Positions 16,505-25,168 of a DNA stretch of 64,000 bases are shown one piece after another (positions within the stretch are counted from its first letter, which is position 1; every line of letters begins with the position of its first letter). Location: NCBI GenBank assembly GCA_020634035.1, contig JACKCM010000003.1, positions 434,001 through 498,000 on the forward strand, given 5' to 3'. The position numbers and the translations under genes were made by a program. Source of the stretch: Candidatus Obscuribacterales bacterium (GTDB lineage: Bacteria; Cyanobacteriota; Vampirovibrionia; Obscuribacterales; Obscuribacteraceae). The notes beneath the pieces were generated by a model. That model was not told the DNA's origin and made no database searches. It was given only the letters and a program-made list of their open reading frames with translations.

Positions 16505-17824
16505 TTGAACCCTAGAGAAGAAGAGCTGAAAAGAGCGACCACCCTCCTGGAAGAGGGCAGGCATGAAAAGTGCCTGGAAGTACTGAGACAGTGCTGGCTC
16601 AAAAACCCGGAAGACGCAAAGACTGTGGAGCTGCTCTCACGGCTCATGAAAGACGCGGATCAAGAAGAGCTCTCCAACTCTTTGAAAGCCCTCACAGGCA
16701 ACAAGTCCGCCGAGAGCAGTGACGATCATCTCGATCTTGAAAAGGCACCGGAAAAAGTCTTCGAGGCCGGCTACAAGCTTATAGACATTAGAGAATTCGA
16801 ACTGGCCGAGATGCTGTTGAAAAAGGCCAGCGCCATGGCCCCGGACGACCCGACCGTGCATTACGAACTCGGCTTCGCGATGATGTCCCAGGCCAAGTAT
16901 GCCCAGGCGGCACGCCATTTCGAGCTGGTCAGAAAGATAGAAGAGGACTTCGACACAGTCCTCAATCTCTCGGCCTGCTACTCTCTGGCCAGGGATTTCA
17001 AAAAATCGAAAGAGCTTATCAAACGCCTCGAGAAACTGGCGGTCACCGACGAAGAAAAATACGAATATCAACATCGAGAGTTTGTCCTCAAGCGTCAGGA
17101 GCAGCTCAAGAAGAAGACGGTTTTGACCAAAAGAGACTGGCTCTATATTCTTTACGGCAGCATTCTTCTCTTTGATCCGGAAGAGGAAGATGATGATGGT
17201 CAGCCGAAAGCAGAGCGAAAGTCGACAGAATCTTATAAGAAGATAGCGAGCACGATGATGATTCTAAAAGGTCTGCTCGAAGGTCTGAGACTGGCACCGG
17301 AGGCGGTGGAGTTCTACAGCCCTACTTCTAGACCGCTTTCGGCCGTCCTTGCCCGGTTGTTCGATCTGCCGCTCGGTCACTATCAAGGACCGGACAGACC
17401 GGACCATGCTCTATTGCTCATGGACTGGGCTCCAGAGATTATCGGACCGCACAAGACCTTTGTGCCCAACGACAAAAACCGCAGCCTCTTCTGCTATGGA
17501 CTGCCGGCAAGCATGCCACTGCCATTAATACCGGATATTGTCGGACATTTTGACGATCATATAGTATTACCCTGGAAAGGCGAGAGCCGTGCCACTCTGG
17601 ATGACAGCGACACAGAGAAGGACCCCGAAGAGGTGATACCGGAGATTCTAGAGAGAGCCTTTAATCTCGAATCGGATCCCGATATCCTCAAAATCATCCA
17701 TGAGTCTATTTCCTATTATGTAGATAAGCGAGAATATCTCGTCCTTCACAACAGCGAGCATTTTCCTCATCGCCCCGAATACAGTGCAGAAGTGCCGGGC
17801 CATATAAGACGGAAAGCCGAATGA
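16505..17824 (+). CDS. TPR protein with an unrecognised C-terminal domain
   Basis: 439 residues from TTG 16505, preceded by an AAGAAGG ribosome binding site. Residues ~1-200 are helical TPR-like (EMLLKKASAMAPDDPTVHYE and similar). After an acidic stretch near 225 (PEEEDDDGQ) a globular region of ~200 residues follows (EFYSPTSRPLSAVLARLFDL; LPLIPDIVGHFDDHIVLPW) that I do not recognise. There is no signal peptide or membrane helix, so it is probably cytoplasmic. cobS starts 20 bp downstream, so the two are probably co-transcribed, but no link to cobalamin synthesis is evident from the sequence. Confidence 0.85.
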   Translation: MNPREEELKRATTLLEEGRHEKCLEVLRQCWLKNPEDAKTVELLSRLMKDADQEELSNSLKALTGNKSAESSDDHLDLEKAPEKVFEAGYKLIDIREFELAEMLLKKASAMAPDDPTVHYELGFAMMSQAKYAQAARHFELVRKIEEDFDTVLNLSACYSLARDFKKSKELIKRLEKLAVTDEEKYEYQHREFVLKRQEQLKKKTVLTKRDWLYILYGSILLFDPEEEDDDGQPKAERKSTESYKKIASTMMILKGLLEGLRLAPEAVEFYSPTSRPLSAVLARLFDLPLGHYQGPDRPDHALLLMDWAPEIIGPHKTFVPNDKNRSLFCYGLPASMPLPLIPDIVGHFDDHIVLPWKGESRATLDDSDTEKDPEEVIPEILERAFNLESDPDILKIIHESISYYVDKREYLVLHNSEHFPHRPEYSAEVPGHIRRKAE

Positions 17825-17844
17825 ATCAAAAGAAGAGTTAGTCG

Positions 17845-18618
17845 ATGATTTTGAAACGTCTGGCTATCGCCATAGCCTATGTCACCGCAATTCCGATAGG
17901 GCGATTGATCAATCTCGAAGGAGACTGGCAATTGCGGGGTCTGGGCAAGTATCTGCCCTGGGTCGGATTATTGGTCGGCATCATTCTGGTGGCGATCAAT
18001 GCCCTTATCATTCAAATAACCACAAAAGAGATCCTGCATGGTGCCCTTATCGCCGTTTGCTGGCTGGCACTCACCGGCAGCATTCACATGGACGGTCTGA
18101 TGGATACGGCAGACGGCATCTTCTCGCATCAGAGCCGGGAGCGGATGCTCGAAATAATGCAGGATAGTCGTGTCGGCAACTTCGGAGTGCTTAGTGGCAT
18201 CTGCCTGCTGTTACTGAAAGTGGTATCACTGGTCAGCCTCGCTGCTCATCCACAGGTCATGATACCAGCGCTGATTATCACTCCAATAGCGGCACGATGG
18301 GCGGAACTCTATACTATAGGTCGATTTCCTTACGCCCGGCTAGAGGGCAAAGGACAGGTCTGGCACGAATCTACCAACGCTCCTTTCGATTATATTCTGG
18401 GTGGGTTTCCCATGGTGGCCGCTGCTATAGCACTGTTATTTTTCTATCCGTACCAGGCGGTACTCGTCCCCACTGGCGGTGCGCTCTTAACAGGCGCCCT
18501 GGCAGCCCATAGCCTGGCACGAAAGCTGGGTGGTCATACCGGCGACAGCTATGGTGCTGTGGTGGAGCTGGCTGAATGCGGAGCCCTTCTAACAACAGCT
18601 CTTGTTCTCGCCAAATGA
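17845..18618 (+). CDS. cobS: Adenosylcobinamide-GDP ribazoletransferase (cobalamin synthase)
   Basis: The last step of cobalamin assembly: joins adenosylcobinamide-GDP and alpha-ribazole in the membrane. Seen: the polytopic membrane pattern, the Mg-binding HMDGLMDTADGIFSH motif near residues 80-92, the following R-x-x-x-L-E-I-M-Q-D-S-R-V-G segment and a C-terminal GGHTGDSYGAVVEL motif. 257 residues is the normal length. No other cobalamin gene is in the window, and the 20-bp upstream gap leaves no room for a cobalamin riboswitch; it follows the TPR gene closely. Confidence 0.95.
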   Translation: MILKRLAIAIAYVTAIPIGRLINLEGDWQLRGLGKYLPWVGLLVGIILVAINALIIQITTKEILHGALIAVCWLALTGSIHMDGLMDTADGIFSHQSRERMLEIMQDSRVGNFGVLSGICLLLLKVVSLVSLAAHPQVMIPALIITPIAARWAELYTIGRFPYARLEGKGQVWHESTNAPFDYILGGFPMVAAAIALLFFYPYQAVLVPTGGALLTGALAAHSLARKLGGHTGDSYGAVVELAECGALLTTALVLAK

Positions 18619-18636
18619 ATTACTTGAGAAAGAAAA

Positions 18637-18664
18637 GAACAGCTCTCTAGACAAAGAGCTGTTC
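18637..18664 (-). terminator. Terminator after rpsU, possibly shared with cobS
   Basis: GAACAGCTCT at 18637-18646 is the exact complement of AGAGCTGTTC at 18655-18664, with an 8-nt loop. Read on the minus strand (rpsU direction) it is followed by TTTCTTTCTC, a usable U-run; on the plus strand the T-run is weak. It lies between the convergent stops of cobS and rpsU. Confidence 0.75.
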
Positions 18665-18700
18665 TCGATACTATTTGTTTGAATGGAAGGAAGTTCTGAC

Positions 18701-18895
18701 TTAGACTTCGCGATGAACCATTCTTTTTACCTGGCGTCTGCGAGCGGCGGCTGCTTTTCTCTTACGACGCTCACCTGCCGATTCGAAGAACTTCTTGCGT
18801 CTGTAGTCGGACAGAATACCTGCCTTCTGGACTTGTTTCTTGAATCTTTTGAGCGCTCGTTCGATGCTCTCTTGCTCGCTTACTCTAACGTACAA
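18701..18895 (-). CDS. rpsU: 30S ribosomal protein bS21 (copy 1)
   Basis: 64 residues, MYVRVSEQESIERALKRF..., ending in a strongly basic Arg/Lys tail: standard bS21 of the small subunit platform near the anti-Shine-Dalgarno region. I choose TTG 18895 because GGAGGTG sits 6 bases upstream; a longer frame to 19012 reads through non-homologous sequence. A second, divergent bS21 gene lies at 46105-46278. A strong hairpin terminator follows. Confidence 0.93.
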   Translation of the reverse strand: MYVRVSEQESIERALKRFKKQVQKAGILSDYRRKKFFESAGERRKRKAAAARRRQVKRMVHREV

Positions 18896-19263
18896 TCCTG
18901 ACACCTCCAGGGGATTTACATAAGACCCATTTTGAATCTTTAGAGCACGACCATGCCCAGAGATTAAGACGGGTTCAGAAACAGTGGCACTATCCACTGA
19001 CCCATAGAACATACCATGGTCACTTCTTGCAAAGAAGGGAAAGCAACATTATGTTCACGATTCAGATACAAAGTCTGCAATATAGGCTTCCCCGGGCATC
19101 ATAGAGAACAAAGACAGGGGCTCTTTCGAAGCCGAATATTTAATCTAGATAATGGAAGTTGACCGCGCAAGAATTGAACTTTTGCAAGGTCGGCAGCGTT
19201 ATAGAGAAAGAGAAGGATTTGATGGTGTCGATCACGGGGAGACCGACATCGTCATTTCCGACT
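18896..19263. other. 368-bp region upstream of rpsU
   Basis: It lies between the rpsU start and the stop of the next leftward gene. It should carry the rpsU promoter, but I see no strong -35/-10 pair. The only other item is a 42-codon open frame on the plus strand at 19152-19280, listed separately. Confidence 0.4.
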
Positions 19264-19280
19264 CTAAAAACCGCCTATAG
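19152..19280 (+). CDS. Possible small protein of 42 residues
   Basis: ATG 19152 to TAG 19280, reading MEVDRARIELLQGRQRYRER... and ending IVISDSKNRL. The composition is protein-like and hydrophilic (charged helix, then an acidic turn), and it is longer than expected by chance for a gap between genes. Against it: no ribosome binding site is visible and its last 17 bases overlap the end of the minus-strand gene. No family is recognised. Confidence 0.25.
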   Translation: MEVDRARIELLQGRQRYREREGFDGVDHGETDIVISDSKNRL

Positions 19281-20226
19281 GCTGGGTCCCGGGTTGATAA
19301 ATGCCCTCGGTACCAGTCTGCCCGTTGCGATATTGTTCGAGCTTATCTTCATAGCTCTGCTCTCTTTGTACTTGTATCTGCTTAATCAGGTTCTTCTTCT
19401 TGCCGCGGAAAGCCGCCACATCCATGATGTCCTGATAGCCATGGCGACGAGCTGCTTTCCAGATACTGTAGAGCGTATTCACATCCTTAGACTCGTCTAA
19501 AGCTTTCTTGAGAAGATAGCGATTCAAGTCTTTCACTTTGAACACTTCGATGCTCGAAAGAAGCTCTACCAGCCTGTCCGGATGGTTTTCATCGTCGATC
19601 AAGTCCTTGAGCACCTGGCGCAGCAGGTCGTCCATACCCAGAAGATTGACCTGGCGGGCGTATTCAAGCGCCTCCGGCACGGTCTTGACCGTAGAGTAAT
19701 ATTTCTCCATGGCCAGGTGCGCTACGTCATTCATAGACACTTCCTGAGATTTGCGAGCCAGATCGACAAGCTGCTCTTTCGAGTTGGAGGAGCTGATCAG
19801 GTGTTGAATGGCATTACGGGTCACCCCATAACATTCATACTGTCTCGCCTTTATAGCCACCTGAATGAAATCATTATTGGTTCTGCATAGCTCTACAGCC
19901 TTCTCCATAGCCTTTCGTTTGACATCCAAAAGTGGATGCCCGTAGCCATCGGTGTAAGAGGCAAGAGCCAGACATTTGGGAAGATCGGTACATTCAGCCA
20001 GGGCAGATTCGAAAATCGGGGCGGCTCTATCGCCTTTGCCATGTTTGGCATAAGAGGCTGCTCTGGTGAGCTGCTTCTGCATATCGATGGTGAGCGGCGA
20101 GTCCGGATCATACTTGCTGCGAGCCTGCACCGATGGCGATATCACACCCAGCAGCACAAGACCGGTCGAAAGCAGAGAGCAAACTGCCACAGCCCTGAAT
20201 CTCTTGTTGAAAGAATGAAAAAGCAT
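19264..20226 (-). CDS. Exported helical-repeat protein of unknown function
   Basis: 320 residues with an N-terminal signal peptide (hydrophobic AVAVCSLLSTGLVLLGV, cleavage likely after VQA near residue 35). The mature part is all-helical and looks like divergent TPR/Sel1-like solenoid repeats (RAASYAKHGKGDRAAPIFE; EALEYARQVNLLGMDDLLRQ). It ends in a Gly/Thr-rich tail. It lies 97 bp downstream of the GH38 mannosidase gene on the same strand and could be the last gene of that run. No enzyme motif; function unknown. Confidence 0.85.
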   Translation of the reverse strand: MLFHSFNKRFRAVAVCSLLSTGLVLLGVISPSVQARSKYDPDSPLTIDMQKQLTRAASYAKHGKGDRAAPIFESALAECTDLPKCLALASYTDGYGHPLLDVKRKAMEKAVELCRTNNDFIQVAIKARQYECYGVTRNAIQHLISSSNSKEQLVDLARKSQEVSMNDVAHLAMEKYYSTVKTVPEALEYARQVNLLGMDDLLRQVLKDLIDDENHPDRLVELLSSIEVFKVKDLNRYLLKKALDESKDVNTLYSIWKAARRHGYQDIMDVAAFRGKKKNLIKQIQVQREQSYEDKLEQYRNGQTGTEGIYQPGTQPIGGF

Positions 20227-20323
20227 GGATAAATCCCTGGCTTAAAGTCGATGAGCTTTTCTCTTATGTATAAAGTATATTCACAAAATTCGCCCAGCAC
20301 AAACCGGGGGCTGAACCGGCCGC

Positions 20324-23323
20324 CTAGAGCCCTATTTTCAAGCCGACCAGCTCGTTGGCCTTGAAAGAGACTCTGAACGCCCCTGATTTGGTCTTCAGAC
20401 GTTCCTTCACAGCACCGGAAAGGTCGGTCAGACTGACGCTCTTGAAGGGAAAGCCCAGCTTGATCTCGGTCTCCAGGTCATCCATGCCTACGTTCAGGAG
20501 CCTCAGACAAATAGCCTCTTTGCCTTCGATTTTGTACATGGCTGATAACCTGACCGCCTCATTATCTATTATTAGATCCATGACGGAAATTCTCTGCTTA
20601 TCTTCAGCTGTATAAGCCCGGACAAAGTCGCTAGAAACAGGTGAGAAAAAGAGCGGATTTTCAAAACGCTCGGCAAGTTGCCAGGCCGCAGCCCGGCCCT
20701 TCGTCCCGAAATCGACATCCTCGAAAAGCTCTAGAGCCGACCAACCATAGTTGACTTTGTTAAGACCCAGACAATTGCCTTCCGGGGTCGGCATATACGG
20801 TCCTGCGCCACCACCTCTGGTTAACAGGCGCTTGCGCGAGAGCATGGAGAACGCTCTCAAAACCGTCATAGAAACCCGATCTCCTTCGACAGCGTATTCC
20901 GGCAATCCGAGATTCAAAAACACCTGACCATTGGCCACAAAGAATCTCTGGCAGGGAAAACGATCTAATGGAGCCTCTCTGCCCCGGGGCACCGGCAGCT
21001 TAAGAGTAGCTTTGCGAACCGGCCGCTCTACAAAGCTGAAATGATTCTCGGACCAGGTTTTCTTTACAGGTTTACCGGTATCGAAACTTACCTCCAGTCG
21101 GTGATCCCGACTTTGATTCTCGAACTCGGTTTCGAAATAAACAATCGGATCACAGGCGCGGATTTCGACTCTGGTGGATATTCGGTGGCTTATGACCACT
21201 GGCGAACGCTTGAACGAGACCACATCATCCACATCTTTGAGACCTTTCAAAAATGAGCGATCATCACTCTCTTCACAAGAGACCGGCAGATCAATTCGAT
21301 GAACCAGCTCAATAGCAGCCAGAAGCGGACCGTTTTCTACAAGGCGAGCCCCTACGAAAGCAGCTTCGATTTCATCGTCGCCAAAAACCGGATCAAAATT
21401 GTAAGAGTCACCGGCGTCGGCCACGTCTCTAAAGACCGGATTGAGCCTGTAGACCTTTGATCTGGTCTTGCCTGCTTCGAGCTTGACCTCTAAAGTCCCG
21501 TCTTGATCAACTCTAAGTTCATAAAACTGATTCGCCAGGGTAATGCTGCCACCTTTGGCTGAGTCGGCCTTCACCGCCGTATATTCCCAAATCCTTTTAT
21601 CCTGTCTGTCTTTTTTATTCTGTATATCTTTTCCCGCCTCTGCCGACAACGAGAAAGAGACACCAAAAGCCGGCACTGAATCAGCCAGGGTCAAGCCCTC
21701 AACCACACAGATATCTTTGTATACGGGCACTCCGCCGGCAGAGCCGAAAACTTCCGTAGCTGTATAGGTCCTTCTGAGCTGTCGCGGAGCCCCTGCGGTC
21801 AGCATCTTATCCAGTTCTTTTTCGACCAGGGCTTTTTGCTCACGGTCAAGCTTCACATCACTTTCATGACCGGGGCAGGTCAAATTCAAAAGCGCCGCCG
21901 GGATTGAATATTTAAAAGGCACCGGTGCCGATACTTCACTGCCCGAAAAATTGAACACTGCGTTTCCGTCGGCACCACGGTCGGGGTCATTCAAGTCCAT
22001 GGACCAGCGGCCATATCCGGCAGAAGTAGCTGCACTATTGCCATTTTTGCCGGCTTCCTCCAGGGACCATTCATGCACCCCGGGTGATATCATCTCCTCT
22101 CTCACTTCTCTTTCGATAAAGTCTAATAAGTGATTGGCAGATCGGCTTCTGGTCGACATCTGACGATGAACATCATCGACACTGCAACCACATATACTGT
22201 CGTGAGGATGATTGAGCAAAAGCAGCTTCAATGCGTGATCCAGCTCCGGACCCGGATAATTCACCAGACCACGGGCATAGAGTCCGGTCATCAGAGGCTC
22301 GACTGTATGCAAAAGCCTGTGTTCTAAAACTCTGTTCTCCCGCTTCAGATAAAGCCTGGCCGAAAGAACTCCAGAAAGCATAAAAGCGCGACAGTGCCCA
22401 TCAGAAAAGCTGTTATCTCGCAACTCACCCGGAATCAAGCGCATCAGCTCGAGTTCTCCCGGTAGCGATCGCTTCACACGCTTGAGATAGGTCTCGAGAT
22501 CCACGACCTCCACATCGACTTTCTGGTCATCGGGCAAAGCAGCCATCGCTTCTCTCGCCCGCTTCACCAGAGAGCGAAGCTTGACGGGAGGATAGAGATG
22601 ATCGCCTCCCACCGGCACCAGGGCAGATTTACCTTGCTCGAAATAAGATCGCCCCCGGCCAATACGCTCCAGCTCGTCTATCTGAGAACCTTCCTTATCG
22701 AGACCGAGAAAAGAGAGCAGATATTCACCCAGCATAGCCCGACTCTCGGCCGGCTCTTTGCCCTCGGCCTCATGAAAGGCTGTCTGGTAATAGCCATCGG
22801 GCAGAAGATAGGCAAGCACCTCGCTACCATCGGGACTGCGCCAGAGAAAAGCCGGTCCCTGGTCCAGTTCGGGAACACCACGCCAGACTACAGCATTGTC
22901 GATGCCGAAACCTTTTAGAATACGGGGCATATCCTGGGTATGACCGAAAGTATCAGGCAGATAGCCTACCGCAAGAGGGTCACCATATCTGGAGGCAATT
23001 TTTATACCTCGTTCCAGATTTCGAACCAGACTCTCCCCGGAGACCAGCATCTGGTCAGCGAGTACATACCATGGTCCGACCCGCAATTTGCCCCGAGAGA
23101 TCAACTTGCCGAGCCGCTTTTCCATATCGGGCTGGATGGCGATGATGTCTTCGAGGGCGCAAGACTGCCCATCTAGATGAAAAACCGGCATGGCACCTTC
23201 TTCAAGTTCAGCGGCAAGCTGACGTGCCACCGAGCCGAGCTGGCAGCGATACTTTTCGAATTCCCAGTACCATTCACGATCCCAGTGCGTCTGGGTGTAA
23301 AGACAGATCCGCCTTTTCTCCAT
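20324..23323 (-). CDS. GH38 family alpha-mannosidase
   Basis: A retaining zinc-dependent alpha-mannosidase-like hydrolase. The N-terminal catalytic barrel is clear: QTHWDREWYWEFEKYR at 11-26 with zinc ligands His13 and Asp15, then GYLPDTFGHTQDMPRIL with the nucleophile Asp124 (also a zinc ligand), and NHPHDSICGCSVDDVH with a further zinc His. The C-terminal two thirds have the beta-sandwich pattern of the family. 999 residues, no signal peptide, so probably cytoplasmic (MngB-like, acting on imported mannosides or mannosylglycerate); the substrate cannot be read from the sequence. It lies 41 bp downstream of a TIM-barrel epimerase-like gene. Confidence 0.93.
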   Translation of the reverse strand: MEKRRICLYTQTHWDREWYWEFEKYRCQLGSVARQLAAELEEGAMPVFHLDGQSCALEDIIAIQPDMEKRLGKLISRGKLRVGPWYVLADQMLVSGESLVRNLERGIKIASRYGDPLAVGYLPDTFGHTQDMPRILKGFGIDNAVVWRGVPELDQGPAFLWRSPDGSEVLAYLLPDGYYQTAFHEAEGKEPAESRAMLGEYLLSFLGLDKEGSQIDELERIGRGRSYFEQGKSALVPVGGDHLYPPVKLRSLVKRAREAMAALPDDQKVDVEVVDLETYLKRVKRSLPGELELMRLIPGELRDNSFSDGHCRAFMLSGVLSARLYLKRENRVLEHRLLHTVEPLMTGLYARGLVNYPGPELDHALKLLLLNHPHDSICGCSVDDVHRQMSTRSRSANHLLDFIEREVREEMISPGVHEWSLEEAGKNGNSAATSAGYGRWSMDLNDPDRGADGNAVFNFSGSEVSAPVPFKYSIPAALLNLTCPGHESDVKLDREQKALVEKELDKMLTAGAPRQLRRTYTATEVFGSAGGVPVYKDICVVEGLTLADSVPAFGVSFSLSAEAGKDIQNKKDRQDKRIWEYTAVKADSAKGGSITLANQFYELRVDQDGTLEVKLEAGKTRSKVYRLNPVFRDVADAGDSYNFDPVFGDDEIEAAFVGARLVENGPLLAAIELVHRIDLPVSCEESDDRSFLKGLKDVDDVVSFKRSPVVISHRISTRVEIRACDPIVYFETEFENQSRDHRLEVSFDTGKPVKKTWSENHFSFVERPVRKATLKLPVPRGREAPLDRFPCQRFFVANGQVFLNLGLPEYAVEGDRVSMTVLRAFSMLSRKRLLTRGGGAGPYMPTPEGNCLGLNKVNYGWSALELFEDVDFGTKGRAAAWQLAERFENPLFFSPVSSDFVRAYTAEDKQRISVMDLIIDNEAVRLSAMYKIEGKEAICLRLLNVGMDDLETEIKLGFPFKSVSLTDLSGAVKERLKTKSGAFRVSFKANELVGLKIGL

Positions 23324-23364
23324 CTTTTCACATCCTCTGTAGCCTTTGTAGCCTTTTAAAAGTT

Positions 23365-24240
23365 TCAGCCTCTAAATAGTGGTGCCAGCTTCTTCACACC
23401 ATCATCGAGAGCGCCCTCCAGAGAGGTCATGTCTCCGGCGACGAACTCATCATCAAGCTGTATGGAGAATGTCCCTTTGTATTCGTAGAGCTTGAGCAAC
23501 TCGATAAGCTGGCTCCAGTCTACTACCCCTTTGCCGGGGATGCGATAACGCCACCAGAGCGGGCCGAACATACCAGAGTCTTTGAGCATCTGGCGATTGA
23601 TCTCGACATCGTTGGCTTCGACATGCTCGATAGCGCTGTTGAAACCGCTGAGAATCTGAAGATAGTCTATGCCGAGCCAGACACAATCGGCAGGAGAGAA
23701 ACTCAAACTGAGACCGCTGCATCCAGAAAGAAGATCTCGCCAGTCCTGGGGCTCCATCGCCCGCCACTTCTTGAGAGAAAGTCTGCGGGTAGTTGACGGG
23801 GTAGAAAGCTTCAGCAGGGGTACGACCTCGAGCTCTTGCATAATCGGCAAAAGTTCAGCAAAATCCTCCTCGAAGGCGGACTTCCAGCCCTCATCGGCAC
23901 CGGGCTCCAGATAGAAAGAGACGAATTTGCATTTCAGCACCGCCGCCACTTTGGAGAGTTTTTCCATCATGCCGAGAAACTTCTTCTTAGAGTTTTTATC
24001 GCCGGGGCTGTGGCTGTAGAGCAAATTCAGGCAGGCAATCTCTACCCCCTTCTCTTTGCTGAGGGCAGCCACGGACTCCAGATACTTACGCTCTTTGGTT
24101 TTTAAATCCCGACCGGTCTTACCACCGGCTGGAAAAGGCTCAAACGAATACTCTACGCAAGGAATACCCTTCTGGGCAGCGATATCAATGGCCCCTTCCA
24201 GACCAGCACCAAATCTAGTGGCATCAAAACAAAGTTTCAT
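23365..24240 (-). CDS. Sugar phosphate isomerase/epimerase-like TIM-barrel protein
   Basis: 291 residues with the xylose isomerase-like TIM barrel pattern: FDATRF at strand 1, CVEYSFEPFP at strand 2, and IEHVEANDVEINRQ and KGTFSIQLDDE near the C-terminal metal-binding strands. Acidic and His residues at barrel strand ends suggest a divalent metal site. It lies between the PDZ gene (49 bp) and the GH38 gene (41 bp) on the same strand, consistent with carbohydrate metabolism. The precise substrate is unknown. Confidence 0.85.
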   Translation of the reverse strand: MKLCFDATRFGAGLEGAIDIAAQKGIPCVEYSFEPFPAGGKTGRDLKTKERKYLESVAALSKEKGVEIACLNLLYSHSPGDKNSKKKFLGMMEKLSKVAAVLKCKFVSFYLEPGADEGWKSAFEEDFAELLPIMQELEVVPLLKLSTPSTTRRLSLKKWRAMEPQDWRDLLSGCSGLSLSFSPADCVWLGIDYLQILSGFNSAIEHVEANDVEINRQMLKDSGMFGPLWWRYRIPGKGVVDWSQLIELLKLYEYKGTFSIQLDDEFVAGDMTSLEGALDDGVKKLAPLFRG

Positions 24241-24289
24241 GTTCGAAAGTTTAGCAGATGTTCCAGCTTATCTCCAGAAAAGCCGGTTG

Positions 24290-24967
24290 TCATAAATTGA
24301 CGCCATAGGCTCTGCGAACGGAAGGGTCGGTAAGCTCGGTAAAATCCATCCTCATCATGGTATGCACCGAAAAGCTCGATCCCCTTCGAATCGACAGGGT
24401 AACCGGCGTGTTCGGGGAGCCGACTATCAGGTCATAGCACTCTTCTCTGGTCAAGCCATAGGTCGGCACACCGTCCACTGCCACTATGGCGTCATTGGGG
24501 CGCAGCCCTTGCTCGGCAGCCGGAGTACCTCGAAAAACTTGATTAATCACCGGCGGCAAGCCACCCTGGGCGATGAACTTGACCCCGATTATGCCTATGC
24601 CTCGGAGGGCGGCAGAATTGAGCATGGTCGAATTGGCCGAAGCATCCAGACGACTATTGTCAAGCAAGGCGGACTGGTCTTTACCTTTATAGTTATCGGC
24701 ACGACTGCTGGCTTTCAGTTTTTTGCGTTTGACCGTTTTTTTCTTCTTCGGCTTGAGGACCTGATTGTGCTGGACTCCGGCTTTGTAAGGCTCTACCTTG
24801 TGAAATTTGGGCTTGAGCGGCTTCAGCTCAGGCACTGCCTCTTCGGCACCCTCGCCACCTCCGGATTCCAGAGCCAGGACGTTTTCAAGACAGGGACCAG
24901 ATAGCATCCCCGCCAAAAGGGCGAAGACCAAAAGCAATCTGAGATTCCTACCTGTGACCATAACCAA
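24290..24967 (-). CDS. Exported PDZ-domain protein
   Basis: 225 residues. The N-terminal hydrophobic segment (LLLVFALLAGMLSG) is a signal peptide or membrane anchor. A basic Lys-rich linker follows (KPKKKKTVKRKKLKAS, ~residues 72-87), then a PDZ domain at ~125-215 with the carboxylate-binding type loop GLPPVI and the core RGTPAAEQGLRPNDAIVAVDG. No protease domain is attached, so it is probably an adaptor in the periplasm. First gene of the leftward run with the TIM-barrel and GH38 genes; its role there is unknown. Confidence 0.85.
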   Translation of the reverse strand: MVMVTGRNLRLLLVFALLAGMLSGPCLENVLALESGGGEGAEEAVPELKPLKPKFHKVEPYKAGVQHNQVLKPKKKKTVKRKKLKASSRADNYKGKDQSALLDNSRLDASANSTMLNSAALRGIGIIGVKFIAQGGLPPVINQVFRGTPAAEQGLRPNDAIVAVDGVPTYGLTREECYDLIVGSPNTPVTLSIRRGSSFSVHTMMRMDFTELTDPSVRRAYGVNL

Positions 24968-25168
24968 ACCTTGAAACCGAGTCCTCTATCTATATATATC
25001 CCAGAATAAAACAAATTATCGACATCGGCTCGACTTTTGCAGGTTCACAAGAAGAATCCTTTGATAAGAGCAAGAGCAAACTAATACTTAATTTGGGGAA
25101 GGATCCCGAATTTAGGTGATAACCTGGATTTCGCTCAAACCCAGTAGAACGCCAGGAGGTTCGAAACC

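Noticed and set aside
17825..17844. Cobalamin riboswitch before cobS
   Set aside because: The gap to the upstream gene is only 20 bp.
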